The notes: generated by a model not told the origin, from the sequence alone. A stretch of DNA of 64,000 bases from Misgurnus anguillicaudatus (GCF_027580225.2 NC_073358.2:10235501-10299500), one strand, 5' to 3'; shown: positions 1 through 18,865, counted from the first letter of the stretch. A program made the numbers and translations.

Positions 1-573
1 AGGTTGGCCTAGTCCACACGAACACGCAAAAACATGGTATGAAGCGCTGTCAAGAGCATGCCAAACTACCAAATGGCAATATAACCGTAAAGCCATGTTG
101 GCCAATCAGAAGCCATTGCAGAGTATCGCCTCGGCACAAACAACAACAACACAGGCCAAAATACTCTGGTTTTACCGACTACACGACACTTTTCTAAAAA
201 TCGTCACACTAGCAGGAATTAAAGTTTTTATTTTTTCATTAAAGTGTCGTTTTAGTCACCTGATACTGTGTTTGCGTGTGGACGAACGGCTAAACTGCAT
301 AAATGTTTTTTTATAAGGGTGTACGTGTGGATGGGGACTAAAGCCGCCTTTCCACTGCACACGACATACGGAAGCGATTGTCGGACTTTGGCAGTCGTAA
401 TGAAGTTTCAGTTTAATCGTACATGGGAGAGAAGCTCTTTCCAGCGCAAGAGGCTTCATTTCAATATTTACCATAGTGGAATAAATAAATGAATGCAAAT
501 GAATGAAACAATAAACAGCTCTGCATATATGAACAAAGACTACCAATTTTTAATATGGAGACAAGATTAAAAT
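1..573. other. b4galt4 intron, no feature seen
   Basis: AT-rich sequence left of the first visible exon. No splice-bounded coding segment matches the missing N-terminal half of the enzyme, and there is no repeat I can delimit. Confidence 0.5.
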
Positions 574-901
574 TAGGGCTGCATGATAAATTGCATTCGA
601 CACATCTCCTCAGTAATGCCGGTTCCTTGATTAAATCGCCAACAGCTGTTTTCAGATGGTGCGACATTAACTGCACAGAGCCGTAGTTCCCTGACAAGCT
701 AGGCCATATCACATACATATTGCAGGCGATACGTCCGCGATAATTAATGCGAAATTGCCCCGATTGTCAGTGAACTACGGCTCTGTGTAGTTCAAGCTGC
801 TCCATCGGAAAACAGCTGATGGCGATTTAATACTAATCAAGGAACCGGCATTACTGACAAGATGCGCGTGACAAACACATGCGATTTATCGTGCAGCCCT
901 A
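574..901. mobile_element. fold-back hAT-type MITE (TAGGGCTGC ends)
   Basis: 328-bp near-palindrome: it begins TAGGGCTGCATGATAAATTG and ends with the inverse GATTTATCGTGCAGCCCTA. It is flanked by a perfect 8-bp duplication ATTAAAAT (566-573 and 902-909), as expected for hAT transposition. Size and palindromic form recall the teleost Angel elements, but that name is a guess. No coding capacity. Confidence 0.8.
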
Positions 902-1648
902 ATTAAAATAACATATATATATTAAAATAATAATGTATTACTTATCAGTAATCAATTGTTTTTTTAAGGATTCAAATTTTACTAATAAAGTTGAACAAAA
1001 AGGATTAATAATTTTCACCTCACACACTGTTTTTGATTGAAATACACTAAAATACAGTACTTCCGGTCGGCATATCGCATGCGGTGTAGTCGCACTGGTT
1101 TTTGCTAATATTTTTAACGGATCCAACGCTCAAAACGGATCCGAAAATTACGCGTCCGCAGATGGTCAGCACCTTATGCAACCCCTTTGTGACTCTCCAT
1201 ATGAAATAAATGACTTACGGTTTATTGGCCGTTGTATATTGGCCGTAATTTCTCCTGTGCTTCACAGTGTATTGTAATATATACAGTTTTAGGCTTATAC
1301 ATTACGTTTGTTTTTATTAGCATGTCACTATTTACAGGGGTTACATCGTTCACCTTTACATCTTTTCCCCGATGTCTACTTGTAATGTCAGTTTTTTGCA
1401 CCAAAGCAGTCATTATTGGTTTTCATGACCAGTTTTCACCTCTCCATTTTGGATAAAGGCAAAAGTGCTGATAGTAAGTTGTGTTGGGAATGTCAAGTTT
1501 ATTACGAACACTTCAGTTAGTGCAGTATAGATGCATTTAAAATGTTTACATGGCCTTGTATTACGTTTAAAATCGGCATACACCACGCTTTGATTATACT
1601 TACTGCGATTGTGAGCTTAATCGCATTATTTTGATCGAAGAATACATG

Positions 1649-2397
1649 TGTGATTCTCACCGCAACAGTCAGAAAACCAACACTGACATATTTTCAAAAT
1701 GACATGACAAACCTGAAAGAACATAATTTGGAGATTCTGCACATGCATTTAAAATCAAAGTATTATGCTTCTATTAATGAAATTAACATTTAATAAGCAT
1801 CTGTTGCGGTAATGATAATCAAAATGTCGTGTAAGCATTCTGACAAGACAATATTTCAAATTAACTGTAAAAGAATGATCTTACCTGGTAGCCATCTTGA
1901 AGTAACTGGTCCATGTGCTTGGTCACTCAAAATCAAACTTTATTAAAATTCTGTATGTGTGCTTAAACTGTTCTCAAAAAGTGTTGCGGAGGATGAGAAC
2001 ATCAGGCATGGACACATCATTTTCCTAATTTTTCTTCATTATTATTATACATGAATATTCAGTAAATATTTTTTCTGTCATCTAAAGTAGTCTAGCAAAA
2101 CATCCATTTATTTTTTTTCTTAATATTTTTGTGTTAATTTGATTAAATTACAACATAACGCATGTTCAAACACAGCCGGACACATTGCGGTAATGAGAAT
2201 TTCAGCAGAAAATGAGAATTTCAGCAGAAAATGAGATAAAATTTACAATTATAAATTCTTATGTTGAAATCACACATTGTGCAAGGTAGAACACAGTATT
2301 GTGTTAATTCTGATGCTTTTTAATGTTACTATATTACACATTTTAAAGCTAAAATCATTAGTGCCGTGGTGTTTCAATGGTTTCGTGAGAATCACCC
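1649..2397. mobile_element. non-autonomous element with GTGATTCTCAC ends, copy 1
   Basis: Begins GTGATTCTCAC and ends GTGAGAATCAC. Shares internal blocks (TTACCTGGTAGCCATCTTGA, GTTGCGGAG, GCGGTAATGAGAA) with a second copy at 7113-7931. It contains a short direct repeat GAATTTCAGCAGAAAATGAG near 2202-2235. It lies in the b4galt4 intron, ending 119 bp before an exon. Confidence 0.65.
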
Positions 2398-2516
2398 ACA
2401 TAAGATGAAGTGTAATTGCAATATTTCCATTATCTCATTAAGAGGGTGCATAAATGTAGTCGTTGTAAGATGTATAAGCATCATGTGTAAACCGTATGTG
2501 TGTGTTTGTTTCACAG

Positions 2517-9518
<7,002 letters not shown>

Positions 9519-10474
9519 AAATCAAAAGACATTCAGAGGGACTTTTCCTCAAGCCAGTGCCTTTCAGATTCAGTGTTGCTGGTTCACACCAGGGCACACT
9601 ACGAATCTTAAACTATGATATCCAACGCTGCTGTTTATGACCTATAACTAGGTAATTTGGCACCCAGTTGTGTTTAAGCTTTAATATTACAGTATCTAAA
9701 TGAGTGACTAGATTGCCTGACAGGTCAGGGTCACACAAGTTTTATATGTAGGCTCATATTTTGATTTAAATGTGAATATTTTTTTTCTTATTGGCGGTTA
9801 CGGATGTTACAACAGATCGGATTTAGCTGAACTTCTGGTCTGGTGTATAGTGAATATTTTTGCAGGTGCTTGAATCAGTTTCTTTACATTTTTACATGGG
9901 ACTTTAATCACATTAGTTTAAAAAAAATCATTGTTCACTCGAAATATTGGGTGGTTTACTGTATTATGGGAATATAGTCTAATCTTTTCTGTTTTTAAAT
10001 TTGATGGCCAATTTGAAATGTGAAGTGTGACCAACATTTGAGGTGAAAGATCTGAGACGCTGGTATTTTAATTTAAGGCTTAATATATTTTTGAAAGTTT
10101 AATATTTTTTATTTTAAAATGAACCATTGAATAAAACACATACCTAAATGACAAAACGGAGAAATGAAAACGTCATATGAAATCATTTGGTGTATTTCTG
10201 TATATTGTCGAATGTATTTGTTTCTGCACAGATCGAGTGTTTTGCTCTTTTTTTTTTTTTTTAAATACCACTGAAGTTTTAAAGCTTTCTGGCTCTGTCT
10301 GTCTGAGAGATTAGGTCTTTTCTTGTCTCCTTTATTCTTAATACTGTTCATATCATCACTTTAAAGTGATCGCATTCATTTGACACGACGAAAAGGATCT
10401 CCGTTAATCCTCAGTTGTGTCAGTTATTGTAAAGCGCTGTCATACACTGTATGGCCTTCATCCAAAAAAATAAA
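9519..10474 (+). other. b4galt4: b4galt4 3' UTR with two candidate poly(A) signals
   Basis: AT-rich, without repeats that I recognise. AATAAA hexamers sit at 10130-10135 and 10469-10474, so two alternative 3' ends are plausible. The true cleavage site cannot be chosen from sequence. Confidence 0.55.
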
Positions 10475-10780
10475 GCACACAGTAATGGTGTTGACACAGT
10501 CTTTTGAATTGATCTCTGTTTGATTGGGGAAATATATAAAAATGAATAATTTACTATAATTACCAAAGTGTAGTAACGTGTAGCTGTGTCCCACTTTTGG
10601 TGCATGACCTGTTGATTTTTCCCATTTATACAAAAGGATTTGGACATCATTAAGAAACAATTTTTTTTTTCATTAAAATACATGATTATACATATTGAAA
10701 CAAATTACTCTTTTTTTGGGTTGGGGTTAGGTGTTTAGTTGTCACAGGTAAGGTAAAGGGAACGTCTTTTATGTCAATGA

Positions 10781-12750
10781 ATGTCATTGTGTGTATGTGT
10801 GTGTGTTTTTGTTTGTTTGTTTATGTCTGTGTTTGCATCTGTTGTGTGTCTGTGTGTGAGCGTGTGTTTGACTGTTTGTTGGTGTGCGTGTGTGTTGGCA
10901 GTGCGTGAGTTATGTGTGGGTGTTTGTGCGTGTATTATGTGTGTGTTTTGTGTGTATGTGTGTGAGTGACTGTCTGTCGGTTTGTGTTTGTTTGTGTGTG
11001 TCTGTCTGTTTGTGCATCTGTGTGTGTGGGGGGATGCGTGTATTTTGTGTATGCGTGTGTTGTGTTTGTGTGTATACGTGATTGTCTGTCGGTGTTTGTG
11101 TCTGTCTTTGTGCGTGTATTGTGTGTGTTTTGTGTGTATGCGTATTTTTTTGTTTGTGTGCGTGTGTTTTGTGTGTGTGCGTGGTTTATTTGGTGTGTGT
11201 GTGTTATGTGTGTGTCTGTCGGTATGTGCATGCTTTTTGTGTATATTGTATGTGCGTGTGTTTTGTGTGTTGCATGTTTTTTGGTGTGTTATGTGTGTGT
11301 TTTGTGTGTGCATGTGTTTTGTTTGTGTTGTGTGTGTGTTTGTGCATGTTTTGTTTGTGCATGTGTTGTGAGTGTATTGTGTGTTTTGTCTCTGTCTGTC
11401 AGTGTTTGTTTGTGTGTGTTTAGGTCCGTTGTGTGGGTGGTTGTATGTTTGTATGTTTGTATGTATGTGTGCACGTGTGTTTTGTGTGCATGCGTCTTTT
11501 TTTGTGTGCGTGGTTTATTTGGTGTGTCTGTGTTATGTGTGTGTCTGTCGGTATGTGTTTTGTGTGTATTGTATGTGCGTGTGTTTTGTGTGTGTATGTT
11601 TTATGGTGTGTTGTGTGTGCGTTTTTTGTGTGTGCATGTGTTTTGTTTGTGTTGTGCGTGTATTGTGTGTGTGTTTTGTGTGTGCATTGTGTGTGTTTTG
11701 TCTCTGTCTGTCAGTGTTTGTTTGTGTGTGTTTAGGTCCGTTGTGTGGGTGGTTGCATGTTTGTATGTATGTGTGCACGTGTGTTGTGTGTGTTTTGTGT
11801 GCATGCGTCTTTTTTTTGTGTGCGTGGTTTATTTGGTGTGTCTGTGTTATGTGTGTGTCTGTCGGTTTGTGCATGTGTTTTGTGTGTATTGTATGTGCGT
11901 GTGTTTTGTGTGTGTATGTTTTGTGCGTGTATTGTGTGTGTGTTTTGTGTGTGTGTGTTTTTGGTGTGTGTGTGTTTGTCTGTCCGTGTGTGCTTGCGCG
12001 TGTATTGTGTGTGTTTTGTCTCTCTGTCAGTGTTTGTTTGTTTGTTTGTTTGTTTGTGTATGTATGTGTGTGTTTAGGTCAGTTGCGTGTGTGTGTGTGT
12101 GCATGCGTGCGTGTGTCTGAATGCATGTGTGTGACTGTCTGTTGGTGTTTGTGTGTGTGTGCATATTTTTGGTGTGTCTGTGTGTGCATATGTTTTGTGT
12201 GTATTGTGTGTGTGTTTTTTTGGTGTGTTGTGTGTGTGTGTCTGTCTGTCTGTTTGTGCGTGTTTTGTGTGTGCATGCGTTTTGTGTGTTGTGCGTGTAT
12301 TGTGTCTGTGTGAGTATTGTGTGGCCGTGTGTTTTGTGTGCGTTTTCGTGGTTTTTCTTTTTGTGTGTGTCTGTCTGTCTGTCTTTATGCATGTGTGCGA
12401 CTCTGTTGGTGTTTGTGTGTGTGTGTGAGTGTGTGTGTGTGTGTGTGTGTGTTTGGTGTGTCTGTGTGTGCATGTGTTTTGTGTGTGCGCATGGTTTTTT
12501 ATGTGTATGTGTCTGTTATGTGTGTTTTGGGTGTGTTATGTGTGTTTCTGTGCGTGTTTTGTGTGTGCATGTGTTTTGTGTGTGTGCGTGTTTATGGTGT
12601 GTGTTTTGTGTGTGCGTGTGTTTTGTGTGTATTGTGTGTGCGTGGTTTTTTTGTGTGTGTGTGTGTGTGTCTGTGTGTGTCTGTCTGTCGGTGTCTGTGT
12701 ATCTGTCAATCAGTTTGTGTGTTTTTCGGTGTGTATCCGTGTGTGTTTGA
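10781..12750. repeat. GT-rich degenerate tandem block
   Basis: About 2 kb of TGTG, TGTTTTG and TGTGCG motifs, with the plus strand nearly free of A and C. A longer-period repeat is visible: the segment TCTGTCAGTGTTTGTTTG...TTTAGGTC recurs at about 11421, 11733 and 12074 (spacings 312 and 341). Long open frames of Cys/Val (plus) or Thr/His (minus) are composition artefacts. Alternating GT is Z-DNA-prone. Confidence 0.9.
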
Positions 12751-12769
12751 TAACTTTTGTGAAATATAT

Positions 12770-14300
12770 TGAAGATGCATGTTTTTACAGTATTGTCTGT
12801 TATAGCTTGTTATCCAAAAAGATTTAGTTTGTCACACTCTAGGATGCGTAATGTTGCAAAATTTGCCTTTTTCTTTTTAATAAAACATTTCAAACTTGAC
12901 AAAGGCTGCAATCACAGAATAAATAAAATGACCGTCTTAATGAGTACAGTTGTTATACAAGTTGATATCTACTCTGTGGTTATCTAATCTTTGTTGTCGT
13001 GTAAGGTTGTGTTTTTTTGTAATGTTTTTGGCAGGGACCTTCAATGGGAACACACACGGACACAAACCAGCAGACGGAGCTGTTGGACACACAAGAATAA
13101 AGACACAACACTAAAGCACAGGTACAGAAGATTGCTAATAAACATGGAGAAAGTGTTCATCCTACTACATCTGCTCTATTGTTTCACTTGATTTCATCAG
13201 ATTTCCATCTGTATTTCTGCTTTCATTAACAGAACTTGACTGAAGAATATTACACAAACACAATATTGTGTACTTTTCTTAACTCTCCAATTGTCATTTT
13301 ATTTATTTTGCCTGCAGGCTTACTGAAATAATCTCTGCTTTCTTTACAAAATAACTCATTTTCCTTTGTTTCTTTTTATCTCACTTTACAAAAACAGATT
13401 AAAATACGATGTTATTTTCATGTTGTTCGGTCTGCGAACCCTCGTAATGGAAATGGCAGAACATTTGATGTGAAATTCGTTATAGCATCACATTGACTGA
13501 AAGAGTCCAACATGACCGTCTCTTTGAATCCTCTCTTTGTTTGTTTCAGTCACATGACGTTGGGCTCCCCTATGGAAAGAAGAACCTTCAGCATATGCAT
13601 GGTGACCAGAGACAAAAAAGTATCTGTTCTTTCACTCCAAACACTTCTCTGATTTTTAATGTCATATTTGAAAGGATTTCTTTCTAAAAGACTTCAATAA
13701 CAAGACCTCTGAGCCTGCTGGGGAAAGCTATTAAAATAAAATCAAACTGTGAATGAATGTAGCACAGCTTGTCTCTCAATGCTTTAAAACACAGGAAACA
13801 AATGCACACATTCACTTCTTATGGACATTTCAGGAAAGGCAAATGCTTAAGCCATACATTCTAGAGAAATCTATACATTTTAAGAACGGGTTTGGGAAGT
13901 TTTAGTGTTTCAGCATGACGCTGCAGTCAATTTTTTACTTTTGGTATCATTCATAGTAGTCATTTTGTAAGGATGTGGTAAACTGTTTGGCTACCAATTT
14001 TATTCAAAATATTTTTGGATGTTTAGAGGAAAAAACATCATACAGGTTTGGAATGACACAAAGCAGAGTAAATGACAAAAGACTTGCAGTATTAATGCTA
14101 AATATTTTGGTTTAGTTGCCATGTTTAATCAGATTTTTAATCAGTCATTTTGATACACTATTTCAAATCAGTACTGAATTGTTTGATGGAATAAAATGGT
14201 TTAAATGATGTAAACTTCATGTAAAAATATGCTGCCATGAATTACTGATTGCATATTTTACAGTGACTCATAAGCTTCCAAAATTAATCAAAACGGAGTT
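12770..14300. other. intergenic, one candidate exon, otherwise unassigned
   Basis: AT-rich DNA between b4galt4 and the next transposon. Apart from the splice-bounded 13035-13121 segment, and a weaker one starting at the TTTGTTTCAG acceptor near 13549, no gene or delimited repeat is seen. Confidence 0.4.
13035..13121 (+). other. candidate spliced exon downstream of b4galt4
   Basis: 87 nt bounded by TTTTTGGCAG and GCACAG/GTACAG, higher in GC than its surroundings. One frame reads MGTHTDTNQQTELLDTQE and then a TAA at 13098-13100, which looks like a hydrophilic protein tail. No partner exon was found between 9518 and here, so it may be an alternative or UTR exon of b4galt4, a non-coding RNA exon, or chance. 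Confidence 0.2.
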
Positions 14301-14307
14301 AAACGCT

Positions 14308-14575
14308 TTAAAGGGATAGTTCATTGAAAAATTAACATTTTGTCATAATTTACTTGCCCTCAAGTTGTCACAAACCTGTATAAATGTATTTGTTCTGCTG
14401 AACATAAATGAAGATATTTTTGAAGAATGTTTGTAAGCAAGCAGATATGGGGCACCATTGACTTCCATAGCAGGAAAAAATGAAGAGTTTGGTTCCGAAA
14501 TGCAATAAATCCATTTGGACTCATTTTGGTAAAAATGTGTTTTCTAAGCAAAGAAAGTGACAAGATGAAAACCAC
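14308..14575. mobile_element. cyprinid AAAGGGATAGTTCA element, partial
   Basis: Begins TTTAAAGGGATAGTTCATTG and continues with CCTCAAGTTGTCACAAACCT, TTTGTTCTGCTGAACA and GGGGCACCATTGACTTCCAT. This is a very abundant non-autonomous repeat of cyprinid genomes. The right terminus is not recognisable. Confidence 0.7.
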
Positions 14576-14687
14576 TATTTTCTGTTACAAACTTTCATAT
14601 AGCATCTTTAGGTTATAATAACATTAAAAATATACGTTTTTTTTTTCAAAATGCCATAAATCTATTAAATCAATATGATTCAATATA

Positions 14688-16295
14688 CAGTATTGTTCAA
14701 AATAATAGCAGTACAATGTGAATAACCAGAATAATCAAGGTTTTTAGTATATTTTTTATTGCTACGTGGCAAACAAGTTACCAGTAGGTTCAGTAGATTC
14801 TCAGAAAACAAACAAGACCCAGCATTCATGATATGCACGCTCTTAAGGCTGTGCAATTGGGCAATTAGTTGAAAGGGGTGTGTTCAAAAAAATAGCAGTG
14901 TCTACCTTTGACTGTACAAACTCAAAACTATTTTGTACAAACATTTTTTTTTCTGGGATTTAGCAATCCTGTGAATCACTAAACTAATATTTAGTTGTAT
15001 GACCACAGTTTTTTAAAACTTCTTGACATCTGTGTGGCATAGAGTCAACCAACTTGTAGCACCTCTCAGCTGTTATTCCACTCCATGATTCTTTAACAAC
15101 ATTCCACAATTCATTCACATTTCTTGGTTTTGCTTCAGAAACAGCATTTTTGATATCACCCCACAAGTTCTCAATTGGATTAAGGTCTGGAGATTGGGCT
15201 GGCCACTCCATAACATTAATTTTGTTGGTTTGGAACCAAGACTTTGCCCGTTTACTAGTGTGTTTTGGGTCATTGTCTTGTTGAAACAACCATTTTAAGG
15301 GCATGTCCTCTTCAGCATAGGGCAACATGACCTCTTCAAGTATTTAACATATGCAAACTGATCCATGATCCCTGGTATGCGATAAATAGGCCCAACACCA
15401 TAGTAGGAGAAACATGCCCATATCATGATGCTTGCACCTCCATGCTTCACTGTCTTCACTGTGTACTGTGGCTTGAATTTAGAGTTTGGGGGTCGTCTCA
15501 CAAACTGCCTGTGGCCCTTGGACCCAAAAATAACTATTTTACTCTAATCAGTCCACAAAATGTTCCTCCATTTCTCTTTAGGCCAGTTGATGTGTTCTTT
15601 GGCAAATTGTAACCTCTTCTGCACATGCCTTTTTTTAACAGAGGGACTTTGCGGAGGATTCTTGAAAATAGATTAGCTTCACACAGACGTCTTCTAACTG
15701 TCACAGTACTTACAGGTAACTCCAGACTGTCTTTGATCATCCTGGAGGTGATCATTGGCTGAGCCTTTGCCATTCTGGTTATTCTTCTATCCATTTTGAT
15801 GGTTGTCTTCCGTTTTCTTCCACGTCTCTCTGGTTTTGCTCTCCATTTTAAGGCATTGGAGATCATTTTAGATGAACAGCCTGTCATTTTTTGCACCTCT
15901 TTATAGGTTTTCCCCTCTCCAATCAACTTTTTAATCAAAGTACGCTGTTCTTCTGAACAATGTCTTGAATGACCCATTTTCCTCAGCTTTCAAATGCATG
16001 TTCAACAAGTGTTGGCTTCATCCTTAAATAGGGGCCACCTGATTCACACCTGTTTCTTCACAAAATTGATTACCTCAGTGATTGAATGCCACACTGCTAT
16101 TTTTTTGAACACACCCCTTTCAACTAATTCAACTAATTGCCCAATTGCACAGCCTTAAGAGCGTGCATATCATGAATGCTGGGTCTCATTTGTTTTCTGA
16201 GAATCTACTGAACCTACTGCTAACTTGTTTGCCATGTAGCAACAAAAAAATACACTAAAAACCTTGATTACTCTGGCTAGTTCTGAACAAGACTG
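14688..16295 (-). mobile_element. Tc1-like transposon with long inverted repeats (degenerate)
   Basis: 1608 bp flanked by TA (14686-14687, 16296-16297). Terminal inverted repeats of about 200 bp: left CAGTATTGTTCAAAATAATA, with GGGCAATTAGTTGAAAGGGG further in; the right end is the inverse. One transposase on the minus strand, broken. A different family from the one at 3913. Confidence 0.9.
14984..15977 (-). pseudogene. Tc1-family transposase, inactivated
   Basis: Starts MGHSRHCSEEQRTLIKKLIG (helix-turn-helix part, with GRKRKT linker). A frame change near 15595-15630 and a TAG in place of the Glu codon of WTDESK split it. The remaining parts read SKIVIFGSKGHRQFVRRPPN, then LFQQDNDPKHTSKRAKSW and [15 protein letters not shown], ending CGHTTKY. 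All three acidic catalytic residues (D of WTD, D of QQDND, E of PIENLW) are preserved; the reading frame is not. Confidence 0.9.
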
Positions 16296-16533
16296 TATGA
16301 CAATATGATTCATCTTTGGCATGTTATTTTAATTTAGTTGACTAGTGGTATACACTGATTTAAAAAAAAACATTAATGGCATTAATAGACACTCATTTTG
16401 TCATATTAAGAACACTGTCATTGCTGCTGTCATCCTTTCGGATGTCGTCGCTGAATTTTTTTGACAGCGATCAGCTGTAAAATGTTTTGGTCCTGCTCGA
16501 TTTTCATTGACTTCGAGTAAAATAATAAAGTTT

Positions 16534-16851
16534 GGTAACACTTTACAATAAGGTTCATTAGTTAACATTAGTTAACTGCATTAATTAACATGAACTAATA
16601 ATGAACTGCACTTATACAGCATTTATTCATCTTTGTTAATTTCAACAATTACCAATACTTTTATTAAAATTTTGTTAATGTTAGTGAATGCACTGTGAAC
16701 TAACATGAACAAGCAAATAAAGCTTTATTTATATTAACTAACGTTAACAAAGATTAATAAATACTGTAACAAATGTATTGCTCATGGTTTGTTCATGTTA
16801 GTTAATACATTAACTAATGTTAACTAATGAACCTTATTGTAAAGTGTTACC
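16534..16851. mobile_element. fold-back hAT-like MITE (GGTAACACTTTACAATAAGG)
   Basis: 318-bp near-palindrome of TTAGTTAAC-type motifs, with ends GGTAACACTTTACAATAAGG and the inverse. A perfect 8-bp duplication TAAAGTTT flanks it (16526-16533, 16852-16859). A worn relative is at 50013-50314. Confidence 0.85.
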
Positions 16852-17003
16852 TAAAGTTTTTCATAAGATCCCCTGGGGTCAATGTGTTAGCATGACACAA
16901 GCTGGATGCTGTCGTGTGAGAACAAGCAACAGCCGACATTTTTCTGTCACCCGAGTGGCTTACGTTTCTTCCCCACCACAGAAAACCACCACATGTTTAT
17001 TAA

Positions 17004-17487
17004 AAGGGCCCTGGAACAACACTTTTTTAAGATGTCAAATAAATAATTGGTGTCCCCAGAGCCCTTATGTGAAGTTTTAGCCCAAAATACCATAAATAAT
17101 TTATTATAGTATGTTAAAATTGCCACTTTGTAGGTGTGTGCAAAAAGGTGCCATTTTGGGTATGTCCTTTTAAATGCAAGTGAGCAGTTTGTTGCAATTG
17201 AAACTCAATTGTGCTGTGAATAATTTTCTCTCTCTCTTTTTCTCTGCATGGCAGTGCTGTGATTGGATAGTGCAGTTTAAGGGGCGGTATTATTATAATA
17301 AGAGCTACTTATGACATCATAAGGAGAGCCAAATTTCAACTACCTATTTTTTCATGTGCTTGTAGAGAATGGTTTACAAAAACTAAGTTACTGGGTTGAT
17401 CTTTTTCACATTTTCTAGATTGACAGAAGCACTGGGGACCCAATCATAGCACTTAAACATGGAAAAAGTCAGATTTTTGGGGCCCCT
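17004..17487. mobile_element. TTAA-flanked non-autonomous element
   Basis: Left AAGGGCCCTGG, right the inverse GGGGCCCCT, with TTAA on both sides (17000-17003, 17488-17491), as for piggyBac/Kolobok-type insertion. A related element starts at 31500 (AAAGGGGACATATCATG). Confidence 0.65.
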
Positions 17488-17819
17488 TTAATCCCATCAA
17501 AAGTGTTATTTTTTTTTTGTTTGTTTGTTGATCACGAAGTACAAAGTAGATGAGGATAGGATTCTGTGCGTATTTAATGCGCCACCATTGTTGTTTGCAA
17601 TGGAAGGAATGATGCGCTGTGATTTGTTGAGCGGATTTATTGCTTTCTGCAGAGAAGAAGGACTGGCGTTTATCGCGTTTTAAGAAAAAAGAGAGAAAAG
17701 ATGGACAGAATAACACGGCAGATATCGGATTTTGTGTAAAATTAAGAATTTACATTTGAATACTGACCTGATACATTACTGATTTTGGTGGTAACTTAAA
17801 AAAAGCGTTTATCGTGTTT

Positions 17820-18865
17820 TGGAACCAAACTCTTCAAATAATACTATGGAAGTGAATGGTGCCCCAGATATTAAAAAAAACTTCATTTGTGTTCAGCAGA
17901 ACAAAGAAATGTATAGACCTTTTGCGTGTTTGCAAACAGAGATGACGTTTTTTGTGGGCGGAGCCCAACTGGTGGCAGAAAGTGAATGCTTCTCAATAGC
18001 GTTTTAGAGTTAAAATGTGATTTTTATGGATCCGGTGTTCTGTAGAAGTCTGTTTCCCCTATATTTCTCTTAAGTGTAATGTTTCTTATAACGTTTTCAC
18101 CAAGTTACGTTTATTTTTTTTCAATAAATTAAAAGTTTAAATGGCTTCATAATTTTCCTGTTTTCAAAAACTATTATGTTTACATACAAATTAATTTGTA
18201 TAGGCCTGTTTATATATTATTAACACTTTACATCGTGTGTGATATGTTTGTATATTTATTAGTAAACATCATAATTTAGAACAAACAGGAAAAAGACATA
18301 GGCTACGATATTAGGTAAAAAGAAGTAATAGAAAATGAAAAAATATGAAAACTTATAAATTAATAATTACCAATAAATGGTAATATTATTGATATTATGA
18401 ACTCATTCAAATCTTTAATCGTTCTAAATAAATTATAAACGTAACGTGATGAAAACGCTATAAGAGAGAGGGAACAGACTTCGACAGAACACCGGATATC
18501 TTCTCTAATTATTTTCTATTCTAATTATTAAAAGATTTTCAGATGATTTCATCAGCCCAGTCTGTCCGGTTGAGGTCTTATTGCAACCATAAACACCTAC
18601 GTTTATGGTGTCTTCGACGACGGTATACTATAAAAATGAAGGTAATCTATTTTGGCATTCCTATTCTGACACTCAACAGCACAACAAAACATTTTCTAGT
18701 GAGTTATATTGTTCGTTTCACTTGTGTCTCATTCATTTACACTGTTTTTCTGCCACCACATTGCGCGTGTGACGTAACTGTGATGTCGACTCGCAAAAGG
18801 TCTATAGGCCTACAGGTTTGGAAAGACTTGAGAGTAAATAAATGATGACTTAACTATCCATTAAA
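17820..18865. mobile_element. AAAGGGATAGTTCA-family element split by another insertion
   Basis: Left part 17820-17911 (ACTATGGAAGTGAATGGTGC, then TGTTCAGCAGAACAAAGAAATG) and right part from about 18811 (ACAGGTTTGGAAAGACTTGA, then AGTAAATAAATGATGAC) form one continuous cyprinid element, read in the opposite sense to 14308. They are separated by the 17916-18802 element. Confidence 0.7.
17916..18802. mobile_element. TATA-flanked non-autonomous element, copy A
   Basis: 887 bp with ends GACCTTTTGCG and CGCAAAAGGTC, flanked by TATA on each side (17912-17915, 18803-18806). No coding capacity. It shares most of its length with copy B at 26895-28276, including GTGGGCGGAGCCCAACTGGT and GGATCCGGTGTTCTGTAGAA. 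Confidence 0.75.

Noticed and set aside
10966..12313. Long open frames (up to 384 codons) of Cys/Val on plus and Thr/His on minus
   Set aside because: They follow the GT block exactly, are open in several frames on both strands, and have no domain-like composition or start context.
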